Source of the DNA: Actinomycetes bacterium
Lineage (GTDB): Bacteria > Actinomycetota > Actinomycetes > JACCUZ01
Direction of reading: 5' to 3'
Length of the DNA: 37,991 nt
Assembly (NCBI GenBank): GCA_035489715.1
Contig: DATHAP010000175.1
Span: 1 to 37,991 of the forward strand
Shown here: positions 5,968 to 14,400 of the stretch, in pieces
How positions within the stretch are numbered: the first letter of the stretch is position 1
Layout: the number at the start of each line of letters is the position of its first letter
Notes under the pieces: model-generated
The model's database searches: none
Told to the model about the DNA's origin: nothing
The model's input: only the letters and a program-made list of their open reading frames with translations
Made by a program: the position numbers and the translations under genes

Positions 5968-8904
5968 TCAGTCCGCGACCCGGACCGCGATCGCCGGCTT
6001 GACGGCCGCCGCCCGCCGGGCCGGCACGACGGTCGCCGCGAGGGACGCGACCAGCGCGGTGCCGACGGTCACCGTGATCTCCGGCCAGGCGATCGGGAAC
6101 CCGCTGTGGATGGAGCCGAACGCGGGGCTGTTCCGGTACAGGAGGTACGTCGTCAGGAGGCCCAGCGCGGTCCCCACCGCGACCCCCTCGACCGCGACCA
6201 GCGAGCTCTCGGCGAGGAACGAGCGGCGGATCGTCCGGGCCCGGAACCCGAGCGCCCGCAGGACGCCGATCGTCCGCCGTCGCTCACGCACCGACCGGAC
6301 CATCACGACACCGAGCCCGACGATGGCGACCAGCAGGCCGAGGGCCAGGTAGCCCTGCATCAGCCGGAACATCTGGGTGTTGGCCGCATACGTCTGGCGC
6401 ACGTCGTCCGGCACGTCGGTGACGACGAGGCCGTTGGCCAGGAACTGACCCTGCAGCCGACGGGCGAGCTGCGCGCGGTCGACGCCGTCGACGGTGCGCA
6501 GCAGCAGGCTGTTCACTGTCGCGCCTGGACCGAAGGCCTGCCGGACGCTGTCGGCGCTCATCACCAGGGGCCACCGGTTCTCACCGGTGTTGACGCCGTA
6601 GAAGGCTGAGGCGTCGCGCAGGGTGCCGGCGACGATCCGGGTCGAGACGGCGCCGGTGCGCGGGTCGGTGACCGCCACCTCGGCTCCCGGCTGCACGCCG
6701 TCGCCCTGCGGACCGCCGTCAGCCCCGTAGTAGAGGTCGATCATCGCGTAGCGCGGGTCGGCCAGCACGAGTCGCCAGGCCGCCTCGTCCGACCGCAGGC
6801 TGGACAGCCGGTCCTCGAGCGCGGGCTCGTGGGTGATCATCTGGCCGGGGACGCCGACCGCGGTCACCGGGAGCGCGCTGGTCGTGCGCCCGAGCGGGTC
6901 GTCGCCGTCGCCGTTCGCCGTCAGCAGCGGCGCGACGTCCTCGATCATCCCGGCGAAGCGGCCACCGGTCACCGAGCGTGTGTAGTCGGGCAGCGGTGTG
7001 GAGGGGTTGAAGTCCGCGCGCATCGTCCACCCGGCGGTGGCGTCCTTGACCGCGGTCTCCACGCCGGCGCTGATCACCGCCGAGATCTGCGCGAGGAGGA
7101 CCATGACGAGGACGACGATGCAGTACATCGCCAGCGTCGCGCCGGTCCGGAACGCGCGCGCTGTCGGGTAGGCGACGGCGAGCCGCGCGGAGAGGCCGGC
7201 CTCGGACGGCCGGCGGATCAGCGGCCGCAACGGGCTCAGGACGAGCCACTGGTACTGGCTGATCAGCACGACGGCGGCGAAGGACAGCATCGTCCCCATC
7301 ACGACGTACGTCGCCGTCGTGCCGCCGTTGAACATGTCGGGGCGCACCAGGTGGGCGCCCAGCCCCCACAGCAGGGTGACGACCGCGGTCGCCGTGGTCA
7401 CCGTCTTGAGCGGGGCGAGCCGGCGCAGCAGAGGGATCGCCGCGACGAGGGTCAGCACCGGCATCAGGTAGACCGCCGGGCCGGCGCTGCTGACCAGTGC
7501 CGGGACGGAAAAGGCGGCGAACAGCACCGTGGCGACGGCCGAGACGATCGTCAGCGCCCTGCGCGGGCGCCCGGTGGTGGCCGGCGGCAGGTCCCGGATC
7601 GCCGCGATGATGTTGGTCCGGGCGATCCGCACGCTGGTCAGCACCACGGCCGCGAAGGCGATGAGGAAACCACCCGCCGCACCGTTCAGCAGGCTGACCG
7701 TGCTGACGTCGAAGACGATGTCGAGCTTGTTGTCGCTCTTCTCGAACGCGTTGAGGATGTTCAGCGCCACGACGACGACCACCCGGCCGACCAGCACCCC
7801 GACCAGGGTCCCGACGACAGCGGCTGCCGCGGCGTACACCGCACCTTCGAGGGCGAACTCGCCGGTCACCCGGCGGCGGCGCATGCCCACGGCGCGCAGG
7901 ATGCCGAGCTGGCCCTTCCGCTCCTCGGCGAGCATCACGAAGATGTTCACGACCAGCAGCACGCCGGCGATGATCGCGAAGCTGGCGATGAAGAGGAACA
8001 TCGATCCCAGCGACGCCGCGACCCGCTCGGCGGCCTGGAGCACCTCGTGCTTCGGCGTCGACACGGACGCGCCGGTGCGGTCGAGTCCGCCCAGCGCCGC
8101 GCGGACGGAGGCGGTGACCGGTGCCGTCAGCTCGTCGCCCTCCTCGACTCCGCCGCGGTTGGACACCAGCACAGTGGTCGTCGGTGACGTGCCGGCCCTC
8201 GCTGCGGCCGCCGTCAAGGTGCCTGGGGACACGAACGCGTTGGTGTTGACGCTGGCGCCCAGCCCCATGCCGGCCAGGCCCTCTCCGGGCACCACGTCGC
8301 TGACCGTGAGCTGATAAGGGGCGCCGTAGAGGTGGAGCACCAGCGGCTCACCGACACCGAGCCGGAGGTTCTCGGCGAGCGTGGAGTTGACGACAACCCG
8401 GCCGGGACCCGGGTCGGGCACGGCGAGGCCCGACGGGTCCGGCGCGCCGAACAGCCGTGCCTGAGAGAAGTCGAGCTCCCACACCAGGATGCGCGGCGCG
8501 GCCAGGCGTGTGCGACCGGAGCCGCTGGAGGCGGCGGCCAGGTCACCCCGCACCGCGAGCAGGCCGTCGAGCTGCGGGTCGTCGCGGAGCGGCTGCAGGC
8601 GGTCGATGGCCTGCGTCCCGACGTCGGCGTCGGCCGCGCGCACCACCTCGTCGATCGGGCCGAGGACGTCGTACGCCGTCTGACGCACGGACCGGTCCAG
8701 CGAGTCGCCGACGACGAGGCTGGTGACGATCAGCGTCGTGCCCAGCAGTGAGCCGAGCACGACGAGGACGGCCTCGCCGGGCCGCCGGGTGACCTGGCGG
8801 AACGCCAGCCGGCGCAGGACCGGCCGGCCGATGGCGAGGAAGGCGATGACGGCGAGGGCGCCGCCGAGGAGGACGAGCAGCGGGCGGGTGAGCTCGGGAT
8901 ACAT
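5968..8904 (-). CDS. FtsX-like ABC transporter permease (MacB/LolC-type, large)
   Basis: A 978-residue permease with two FtsX units. An N-terminal membrane segment (about 8-26) and a second one (about 45-66) are followed by a large extracytoplasmic domain (about 70-295). A block of membrane helices then carries the coupling motif AEERKGQLGILRAVGMRRRR (326-345). More helices and a second extracytoplasmic domain come next, and the C-terminal FtsX domain repeats the motif as VRERRRTIGVLRALGF. Such proteins move lipids, peptides or lipoproteins, or act as mechanotransmitters; the substrate is unknown. The ATG at 8904 has GAGAGGG seven nt upstream and lies 12 nt after the ATPase gene, so the two form one operon. 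The frame stays open beyond the TGA stop. Confidence 0.9.
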   Translation of the reverse strand: MYPELTRPLLVLLGGALAVIAFLAIGRPVLRRLAFRQVTRRPGEAVLVVLGSLLGTTLIVTSLVVGDSLDRSVRQTAYDVLGPIDEVVRAADADVGTQAIDRLQPLRDDPQLDGLLAVRGDLAAASSGSGRTRLAAPRILVWELDFSQARLFGAPDPSGLAVPDPGPGRVVVNSTLAENLRLGVGEPLVLHLYGAPYQLTVSDVVPGEGLAGMGLGASVNTNAFVSPGTLTAAAARAGTSPTTTVLVSNRGGVEEGDELTAPVTASVRAALGGLDRTGASVSTPKHEVLQAAERVAASLGSMFLFIASFAIIAGVLLVVNIFVMLAEERKGQLGILRAVGMRRRRVTGEFALEGAVYAAAAAVVGTLVGVLVGRVVVVVALNILNAFEKSDNKLDIVFDVSTVSLLNGAAGGFLIAFAAVVLTSVRIARTNIIAAIRDLPPATTGRPRRALTIVSAVATVLFAAFSVPALVSSAGPAVYLMPVLTLVAAIPLLRRLAPLKTVTTATAVVTLLWGLGAHLVRPDMFNGGTTATYVVMGTMLSFAAVVLISQYQWLVLSPLRPLIRRPSEAGLSARLAVAYPTARAFRTGATLAMYCIVVLVMVLLAQISAVISAGVETAVKDATAGWTMRADFNPSTPLPDYTRSVTGGRFAGMIEDVAPLLTANGDGDDPLGRTTSALPVTAVGVPGQMITHEPALEDRLSSLRSDEAAWRLVLADPRYAMIDLYYGADGGPQGDGVQPGAEVAVTDPRTGAVSTRIVAGTLRDASAFYGVNTGENRWPLVMSADSVRQAFGPGATVNSLLLRTVDGVDRAQLARRLQGQFLANGLVVTDVPDDVRQTYAANTQMFRLMQGYLALGLLVAIVGLGVVMVRSVRERRRTIGVLRALGFRARTIRRSFLAESSLVAVEGVAVGTALGLLTTYLLYRNSPAFGSIHSGFPIAWPEITVTVGTALVASLAATVVPARRAAAVKPAIAVRVAD

Positions 8905-8916
8905 GGCGCATCCCTC

Positions 8917-9705
8917 TCAGTGGAAGCGGGGTGGCGGGACCTGGTACACCGCCCGGCCGCCACCGTTGGAGGCCGGCACGGTCAGGTGGTCGCGGCGCTC
9001 GTCCTTCTGTAGGCGGCCGTCGCGCATGAGGACGAGGCGGCCGGCGGCCGCGCCGATCTGCGGGTCGTGGGTGACGAGGACGATCGTCTGCCCGTGTTGC
9101 ACGTTGAGCTGGCGCAGCAGGACCATGATCTGCTCGGCCATCGCGGTGTCCAGGTTGCCGGTCGGCTCGTCGGCCCAGACGATCGCCGGCTTGGCGACCA
9201 GGGCGCGGGCGATGGTGACCCGCTGCTGCTCGCCGCCGGACATCTGGTTGGGCAGGTGGTCCTCGCGGTGGGCGAGCCCGACCTGGTCCAGCATCTCGAC
9301 GGCGGCGACGCGGGCCTGCTTGGCGGGTGTGCCGACGAGCAGCAGGGGCAGCTCGACGTTCTCGACCGCGCTGAAGACCGGGATCAGGTTGAACGACTGG
9401 AAGACGAAGCCCATCGACCGGGCCCGGTGCTCGGTGCGGTCGGCGTCGCTCATGGCGAACAGGTCGCGGCCGGCGACCCGCACGTGGCCGGCATCGATGT
9501 CGTCGAGACCCGACAGGCAGTTGAGCAGGGTGGTCTTCCCCGACCCGGAGGGGCCCATCACGGCGACCAGCTCGCCTGCGTCGACGGTGAGGTCAAGGTC
9601 CACCAGTGCGGGGACCTCCACGTCACCGCTGCGGTAGATCTTGCTGACATGGTCGGCCACGAGGAGCGGCTGGCCGGTCTGGACGGTGGTGTGGGCGCTG
9701 CGCAT
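8917..9705 (-). CDS. ABC transporter ATP-binding protein (LolD/MacB family)
   Basis: A 262-residue ATPase that powers the adjacent FtsX-type permease. Walker A is GPSGSGKTT (51-59), the Q-loop is in MGFVFQSFNLIP, the signature is MSGGEQQR (155-162), and Walker B is IVWADEPTG (175-183), followed by a switch His in LVTHDPQI. The NLIPVFSAVENVELPLL segment is typical of the MacB/LolD/FtsE group. The start ATG at 9705 has GGAGG five nt upstream. It is the first gene of the pair. The 120-nt gap upstream separates it from the Cys-rich gene on the same strand and contains no obvious strong promoter. Confidence 0.93.
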   Translation of the reverse strand: MRSAHTTVQTGQPLLVADHVSKIYRSGDVEVPALVDLDLTVDAGELVAVMGPSGSGKTTLLNCLSGLDDIDAGHVRVAGRDLFAMSDADRTEHRARSMGFVFQSFNLIPVFSAVENVELPLLLVGTPAKQARVAAVEMLDQVGLAHREDHLPNQMSGGEQQRVTIARALVAKPAIVWADEPTGNLDTAMAEQIMVLLRQLNVQHGQTIVLVTHDPQIGAAAGRLVLMRDGRLQKDERRDHLTVPASNGGGRAVYQVPPPRFH

Positions 9706-9826
9706 GACGACCTCCGGACGGGGCGACGAGCACCGAGGGAACCGTCTCCACCGTTTCGCGGCGCCGAGCCCGAGCTGAAGGGCAGAAGGTCCCGGGTGGC
9801 GCGCCGACCGTCCTACAGACGCCGGC

Positions 9827-10576
9827 TCAGGGGCGACGAGCCTTGGGGTCTGCCGGGTGCAGCGCGAAGCGCCGCCGGGATGTCAGGTGCTCCTCGGCCA
9901 GGCGGCTGAGCTCGTCGTACCCCTTCTGGCCCATCAGCTCGACCAGCTCGGCGCGCATCGAGACGTAGACCGGCTCGACGCCGACGTGCGCCTCGGTGTT
10001 GCCGCTGCAGTACCAGTCCAGGTCGTGCCCGCCGGCGCCCCAGCCCCTCCGGTCGTACTCGGCGATGACGATGACCAGCACCTCGGTGCCGTCCGGCCGC
10101 TCGACGTGCTCGTACGTCCGCCGGATCGGCAGCTGCCAGCACACGTCGGGCTTGGTCTCGAGGAAGTGCCGGCCGGTGCGCAGGGCAAGACCGTGCAGGG
10201 CGCAGCCACCGCCTCCGGGGAAGTCCGGGCGGTTGGCGAAGATGCAGGCACCGTCGACGACCCGGGTCTTGCGGGCGCCGTCCTCGTCCTTCTCGGTCCA
10301 CTTCTTGGGGTCGTAGTGCTGCCAGGTCTCCGGGGTCAGCTGCTTGACGAAGGCCTTGACCCGGCGCTCGTCGTCCTTGTCCGAGAAGTGCGCGCCGAGG
10401 GTGCAGCACCCCACCTCGGGGGGCTGGTCGGCGTAGATGCCCTGGCAGCCGTTGCCGAAGATGCAGGTCCAGCTCGACGTGAGCCAGGTCAGGTCGCAGC
10501 GGAACGACTGCTCGTCGTCGGCGGGGTCGGGGAACTCCACCCACGCGCGGGGGAAGTCGAGAGGCACCTCGGGCAC
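9827..10576 (-). CDS. Conserved Cys-rich actinobacterial protein of unknown function
   Basis: About 249 residues with many conserved-looking cysteines: [32 protein letters not shown] split from it by a few residues, then [32 protein letters not shown] and LDWYCSGN. The Cys-Cys pair and the spaced cysteines recall YkgJ-like zinc or iron-sulfur cluster proteins, but I cannot name the family with certainty. No transmembrane segment is visible. An ATG at 10600 is in frame, but TAGGGT ends exactly seven nt before the GTG at 10576, the leaderless spacing seen elsewhere here, so that GTG is preferred. The gene is divergent from the TIM-barrel gene, with their -10 boxes side by side. Confidence 0.72.
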   Translation of the reverse strand: MPEVPLDFPRAWVEFPDPADDEQSFRCDLTWLTSSWTCIFGNGCQGIYADQPPEVGCCTLGAHFSDKDDERRVKAFVKQLTPETWQHYDPKKWTEKDEDGARKTRVVDGACIFANRPDFPGGGGCALHGLALRTGRHFLETKPDVCWQLPIRRTYEHVERPDGTEVLVIVIAEYDRRGWGAGGHDLDWYCSGNTEAHVGVEPVYVSMRAELVELMGQKGYDELSRLAEEHLTSRRRFALHPADPKARRP

Positions 10577-10583
10577 AGGAGCC

Positions 10584-10589
10584 ACCCTA
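10584..10589 (-). promoter_or_regulatory. -10 box TAGGGT for the Cys-rich gene (leaderless)
   Basis: TAGGGT on the minus strand lies seven nt before the GTG at 10576. If it is the -10, the longer reading frame beginning at 10600 could not be translated in full, because its start would lie upstream of the mRNA. Confidence 0.5.
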
Positions 10590-10599
10590 CGTGCGGCCA

Positions 10600-10605
10600 T
10601 AGGCT
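10600..10605 (+). promoter_or_regulatory. -10 box TAGGCT for the TIM-barrel gene (leaderless)
   Basis: TAGGCT is followed by six nt and the GTG start at 10612. It stands 10 nt from the opposing TAGGGT box, so the two promoters overlap divergently. Confidence 0.55.
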
Positions 10606-10611
10606 GGTGGG

Positions 10612-11427
10612 GTGAACCGCACGGTGCGCGTCCCCGGTGCGAAGGTCGCGCTGTCCACCGCGTCCTGCTACCCCGAGACCTGCACGACGGCGTTCGAGAT
10701 GGCCGCGGACCTCGGCTTCGACGGCGTCGAGGTGATGGTGTGGACCGACCCGGTCAGCCAGGACCCGCACGCGCTGCGGGGGCTGTCGGAGCGGTTCGGC
10801 ATCCCCGTGCTGGCCATCCACGCCCCGTGCCTGCTCCTGACCCAGCGGGTCTGGTCGACCGACCCCTGGACCAAGCTGCAGCGAGCCCGTGAGGCGGCCG
10901 AGCGCGTCGGCGCCCCGACCGTGGTGGTGCACCCGCCGTTCCGCTGGCAGCGGGACTACGCGCGGGGCTTCGTCGAGGGCCTGGAGCGGATGCAGGACGA
11001 GACCGACGTCGTCTTCGCCGTGGAGAACATGTTCCCGTGGCGGGCCCGCAGTCGGGAGGTCGTGGCCTACCTGCCGCACTGGGATCTGCTGGAGCTCGAC
11101 GTGCCCGCGGTCACCCTGGACCTGTCGCACACCGCCGTCTCCGACTCCGACGCCGTGCAGGTGTTGGACGCGTTGGCGGACCGGCTGTCCCACGTCCACC
11201 TCGCCGACGGCTCGGGGTCCAACAAGGACGAGCACCTGGTGCCCGGTCGTGGCAACCAGCCGTGCGCCGAGGTGCTGGAGCGGTTGGCCCGGGCGGGCTA
11301 CGACGGGTCGGTCGTCCTCGAGATCAACACCCGGCGCGCGGTCAACCGCGACGAGCGGGAGGCCGACCTCGCCGAGGGGCTGGCCTTCGCCCGGCTCAAC
11401 CTGGCGGCAGCGAGCAGCACACCGTGA
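10612..11427 (+). CDS. Sugar phosphate isomerase/epimerase family TIM-barrel protein
   Basis: A 271-residue protein of the AP-endonuclease-2-like TIM-barrel superfamily. Strand-end acidic and His residues that would bind a divalent metal are in [54 protein letters not shown] and VVLEINTR. The substrate cannot be deduced. In other actinobacteria a gene of this type is often found near proC, which here lies 5.7 kb downstream after intervening transport genes. The start is GTG 10612, with a leaderless -10 six nt before it. The gene end lies inside a 14-bp tandem repeat that also contains the start of the next gene, so the two may be co-transcribed. Confidence 0.85.
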   Translation: MNRTVRVPGAKVALSTASCYPETCTTAFEMAADLGFDGVEVMVWTDPVSQDPHALRGLSERFGIPVLAIHAPCLLLTQRVWSTDPWTKLQRAREAAERVGAPTVVVHPPFRWQRDYARGFVEGLERMQDETDVVFAVENMFPWRARSREVVAYLPHWDLLELDVPAVTLDLSHTAVSDSDAVQVLDALADRLSHVHLADGSGSNKDEHLVPGRGNQPCAEVLERLARAGYDGSVVLEINTRRAVNRDEREADLAEGLAFARLNLAAASSTP

Positions 11428-11456
11428 GCAGCACGCCGTGAGCAGGACCCCGTGAG
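11415..11456 (+). repeat. Three-copy 14-bp tandem repeat spanning a stop/start junction
   Basis: Units 11415-11428 (CAGCACACCGTGAG), 11429-11442 (CAGCACGCCGTGAG) and 11443-11456 (CAGGACCCCGTGAG). Each contains GTGA. The TGA of the first copy ends the TIM-barrel gene and the GTG of the third starts the methyltransferase. The middle copy lies between them. Confidence 0.85.
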
Positions 11457-12198
11457 CGAGCGGCAGCTCTTCGACGCGGTCGCGGCCGACTACGACGCGC
11501 ACCGTCCCGACTACCCGGCCCCGCTGTTCGACGCCTTGGAGTCCGCGATGGGGCAGCCCCTGCTCTGGTCGTCCGTGTGCGACGTCGGTGCCGGCACCGG
11601 CATCGCCTCGCGGGCGCTCGCCGGCCGCGGCGCCACGGTCACCGCGGTGGAGCCGGGGCTCGACGCCCTGCGGGTCCTGCGGTCGCGCTCGACCTCGCGA
11701 GTCCGGCCGGTGGCCGGCGACGGCAACGCGCTGCCGTTGGGCGAGGGGCTGTTCGACCTGGTGGCCTATGCGCAGTCCTTCCACTGGACCGACCCGCAGC
11801 GCTCGGTGCCTGAGGCGTTCCGGGTGCTCAAGCCGGGGGCGGTGCTCGCCCTCTGGTGGAACCAGCACGACCAGTCCGTCCCCTGGGTGCACGAGCACGA
11901 CCTCCGGCTCTTCGCGGCCTGCGGCATCCCGCCCCATCCTGGCGACGAGTGGACCGCCGACCTGCTGGCGGGAAAGCCGTGGCGGCGCAAGGTCGCGACC
12001 GTCGAGATCCCGTGGTCGCGCCGGGTGGGCCTCGAGGAGCTCGGACGCAACATGCTGACGAAGTCCTACGTGTTCGCCCTCGGCCCCCACCGGGCGGCCG
12101 CGGTCGTCGACGCCGAGCTCGCGGAGCTCGGACGGGTGCACCCCTCGGGCGTCGTGGACGAGCCCTTCGTCACGTACGCCGTCCTCGCCCGCAACTAG
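11452..12198 (+). CDS. Class I SAM-dependent methyltransferase
   Basis: A 248-residue methyltransferase. Motif I is VCDVGAGTGIASRALAGRG (about 42-60), followed by the acidic end of strand 2 in VTAVEPGLDAL, DGNALPLGEGLFDLV and the AQSFHWTDPQRSVPEAFRVLKPG segment typical of the UbiE/small-molecule methyltransferase group. The substrate is unknown. The GTG at 11452 is used because the family usually begins close to ERQLFDAVAADYDAHRPDYP. It sits in the last copy of the 14-bp repeat, 24 nt after the previous stop, and no good Shine-Dalgarno precedes it. A weak hairpin follows the gene. Confidence 0.88.
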   Translation: MSERQLFDAVAADYDAHRPDYPAPLFDALESAMGQPLLWSSVCDVGAGTGIASRALAGRGATVTAVEPGLDALRVLRSRSTSRVRPVAGDGNALPLGEGLFDLVAYAQSFHWTDPQRSVPEAFRVLKPGAVLALWWNQHDQSVPWVHEHDLRLFAACGIPPHPGDEWTADLLAGKPWRRKVATVEIPWSRRVGLEELGRNMLTKSYVFALGPHRAAAVVDAELAELGRVHPSGVVDEPFVTYAVLARN

Positions 12199-12202
12199 CA
12201 GC

Positions 12203-12216
12203 CCGGCGCACGCCGG
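12203..12216 (+). terminator. Weak hairpin after the methyltransferase gene
   Basis: CCGGC (12203-12207) pairs with GCCGG (12212-12216) around GCAC, followed by a G-run. It is short and lacks a T-tract, so it is only a candidate. Confidence 0.25.
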
Positions 12217-12249
12217 CGGGGGGCATCATGGCGACGTGGTGAGCAGGTG

Positions 12250-12843
12250 ATGGCCGAGCCGGCGCGTCGCGGTCCGGGGCGACCCGCCGACGGCGGCGAC
12301 CGGCGGGCCCTGATCCTCGCCGCGGCGCGCGAGGAGTTCGCCGGCAAGGGCTACGCCGCGGCCAGTGTCCGGGGGATCGCCCGGTCGGCGGAGGTGGACC
12401 CGGCGCTCGTGCATCACTACTTCGGCACCAAGGAGCAGGTGTTCGTCGCCGCGATGGAGCTGCCCTTCGCGCCGGCCGAGCTGGTGCCGCAGATCCTCGA
12501 CGGCCCAGAGGACCAGCTCGGTGAACGGCTGGTGCGCACGTTCCTCGGTGTGTGGGCCGACCCCGACTTTCGGGCGCCGATGCTAGGGATGCTGCGCTCG
12601 GCGATGACCGGGGAGCAGGGCGCAGCGATGCTGCGTGAGTTCGTCGGCAGCGCCCTGCTCGGCCGGATCTCGGCGGCGGTCGGCCCGGCCGACCCGCTGC
12701 GGCTGCAGGCGGCCGCGGCCCAGATGGTGGGGGTCGTGATCCTGCGCCACGTCGTGCGCATCGAGCCGATGGCCTCGGCCTCGCAGGACGACCTGGTGGC
12801 CCTCGTCGCGCCGGCCGTGCAGCGCTACCTCGCGGAGGGTTGA
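12250..12843 (+). CDS. TetR/AcrR-family transcriptional regulator
   Basis: A 197-residue TetR-type repressor. The N-terminal DNA-binding domain shows the family pattern: RRALILAAAREEFAGKGY, then ASVRGIARSAEVDPALVHHYF and GTKEQVF. The C-terminal ligand domain is divergent and its ligand is unknown. The ORF could begin with GTG at 12247, but the adjacent ATG at 12250 is taken. The gene precedes an ABC ATPase by 35 nt, and an ABC-2 permease follows, the usual arrangement of a drug or lipid efflux operon controlled by its own TetR. The AT-rich palindrome at 12868-12883 is the best candidate operator. Confidence 0.93.
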   Translation: MAEPARRGPGRPADGGDRRALILAAAREEFAGKGYAAASVRGIARSAEVDPALVHHYFGTKEQVFVAAMELPFAPAELVPQILDGPEDQLGERLVRTFLGVWADPDFRAPMLGMLRSAMTGEQGAAMLREFVGSALLGRISAAVGPADPLRLQAAAAQMVGVVILRHVVRIEPMASASQDDLVALVAPAVQRYLAEG

Positions 12844-12867
12844 CGCCCGGCGCGGACAGGAGGATAT

Positions 12868-12883
12868 TTCATCGTGTGATGAA
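12868..12883. promoter_or_regulatory. AT-rich palindrome over the ABC start codon (candidate TetR operator)
   Basis: TTCATC-GTGT-GATGAA is a perfect 6-bp inverted repeat with a 4-nt centre, flanked by ATAT on the left and TAT on the right. It is the most AT-rich spot in this region, stands between the TetR gene and the ABC pair, and includes the ATG at 12879-12881. AGGAGG is at 12858-12863. Confidence 0.5.
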
Positions 12884-13649
12884 TATTGCTCCGGCGATCA
12901 GCGTGCGCGACCTGCGGGTCGTGCGCGGCGGGCGCACCGTCATCGACGGCGTCTCGTTCGACGTGGCCCGCGGGTCGGTCACCGGGCTGCTCGGCCCCAG
13001 CGGCTGCGGCAAGAGCACCCTGATGCGCTCGGTCGTCGGCGTCCAGGTGGTGGCCGGAGGCGTGGTCGAGGTGCTCGGCCGGCCGGCCGGGTCGCCGCAG
13101 CTGCGGCGGTCGGTGGGCTACGTGACGCAGGCGCCGTCGGTCTACGCCGACATCACCGTCCGCGAGAACCTGCGCTACTTCGCCGCCGTGCTCGGCGCAC
13201 CCGCGGGTGACGCAGACCGGGTGCTCGGTGACGTGGGGCTCACCGACCACGCCGATGCGCTGTGCAGCCGGCTCTCCGGCGGGGAGGAGGCACGGGTCTC
13301 GCTGGCCGCGGCCCTGCTCGGCGACCCGGAGGTGCTGGTGCTCGACGAGCCGACCGTGGGGCTGGACCCGGTGCTGCGCCGCGACCTCTGGGACATGTTC
13401 GCCCGGCTCGCCGCGGGCGGCGTGACGCTCCTGGTGAGCAGCCACGTGATGGACGAGGCGTCGCGGTGCGAGCGGCTGCTGCTGATGCGCGAGGGCCGGC
13501 TGCTCGCCGACGACCCGCCGCCGGCACTGCTGGAGCGCACCAGCAGCACCGACATCGAGCAGGCGTTCCTCCGTCTGGTCGACGAGGCCGAGGCCGACGG
13601 CAGGACTGTGCGGGCCACCGACGCACGGACCGAGGGAGGACCGGCATGA
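12879..13649 (+). CDS. ABC transporter ATP-binding protein (ABC-2 type efflux)
   Basis: A 256-residue ATPase. Walker A is GPSGCGKST (39-47), the signature is LSGGE (132-136), Walker B is LVLDEPT (153-159), and the H-loop is in LLVSSHVMDEA. The DrrA/NodI-like layout goes with ABC-2 exporters. The frame is open back to a TTG overlapping the tetR stop. ATG 12879 (or GTG 12876) is preferred because AGGAGG lies at 12858-12863 and the conserved part begins at once. The 12-15-nt spacing from AGGAGG is long. The start codon is inside a palindrome, so a bound repressor could block transcription here. The stop overlaps the permease start as ATGA. Confidence 0.92.
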   Translation: MNIAPAISVRDLRVVRGGRTVIDGVSFDVARGSVTGLLGPSGCGKSTLMRSVVGVQVVAGGVVEVLGRPAGSPQLRRSVGYVTQAPSVYADITVRENLRYFAAVLGAPAGDADRVLGDVGLTDHADALCSRLSGGEEARVSLAAALLGDPEVLVLDEPTVGLDPVLRRDLWDMFARLAAGGVTLLVSSHVMDEASRCERLLLMREGRLLADDPPPALLERTSSTDIEQAFLRLVDEAEADGRTVRATDARTEGGPA

Positions 13650-14380
13650 GCGTCTCGATCACCCTGGCGACGGCGTCCCGCGTCCTGCGGCAGCTGCGCC
13701 ACGACCCGCGCACGCTGGCGATGCTCGTCGTCGTCCCCTGCGTGCTCCTGACGTTGCTCGCCTGGATCTTCGACGGGACGACGGTGTTCGACGAGATCGG
13801 CGCACCGCTTCTCGGCATCTTCCCGTTCGTCGTGATGTTCCTCGTCACCTCGGTGGCGACCCTGCGGGAGCGGACCTCCGGGACCCTGGAGCGGCTGCTG
13901 ACCATGCCGATCGGCAAGCTCGACCTGCTGGTCGGCTACGCGCTGGCCTTCGGGCTGGTCGCGACCGTCCAGGCCGTCGTCGCCACCGGGCTGGCGGTCA
14001 CCCTGCTCGGCCTCGACGTCGCCGGCCCGCTGTGGCTGCTGCTCGTCGTCGCGGTCTGCGACGCGGTGCTCGGCATGGCGCTCGGCCTCTTCCTGAGCGC
14101 GTTCGCGGCGACCGAGTTCCAGGCCGTGCAGTTCATGCCGGCCTTCGTCCTGCCGCAGTTCCTGCTGTGCGGGCTGCTGGTGCCACGCGACCAGCTCGAC
14201 GACGTACTGCGCTGGATCTCCAACGTGCTGCCGCTCTCCTACGCCGTCGACCTGATGCGCGACCTGACGACGAATGGAGAGGTCGACCCGAGCTCGTGGG
14301 TCGACCTCTCCGTCGTCGTGCTGGCGATCCTGCTGGCGCTCGGGCTCGGTGCCGTGACCCTGCGCCGGCGGACGCTCTAG
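13646..14380 (+). CDS. ABC-2 type transporter permease
   Basis: A 244-residue membrane protein with about six transmembrane helices: MLVVVPCVLLTLLAWIF, the helix ending VVMFLVTSVATL, LLVGYALAFGLVATVQAVV, LWLLLVVAVCDAVLGMALGLF, FMPAFVLPQFLLCGLLVP and a last one around LSVVVLAILLALGLGAV. ERTSGTLERLLTMPI and LPLSYAVDLMRDL are typical of ABC-2/DrrB-like exporters. It probably forms an efflux pump with the ATPase whose gene it overlaps by 4 nt, implying translational coupling. The substrate is unknown; a drug or lipid is likely for a TetR-controlled unit. It is convergent with the following MFS gene. Confidence 0.9.
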   Translation: MSVSITLATASRVLRQLRHDPRTLAMLVVVPCVLLTLLAWIFDGTTVFDEIGAPLLGIFPFVVMFLVTSVATLRERTSGTLERLLTMPIGKLDLLVGYALAFGLVATVQAVVATGLAVTLLGLDVAGPLWLLLVVAVCDAVLGMALGLFLSAFAATEFQAVQFMPAFVLPQFLLCGLLVPRDQLDDVLRWISNVLPLSYAVDLMRDLTTNGEVDPSSWVDLSVVVLAILLALGLGAVTLRRRTL

Positions 14381-14400
14381 CCGTGCTCCGGCAGACCGCG

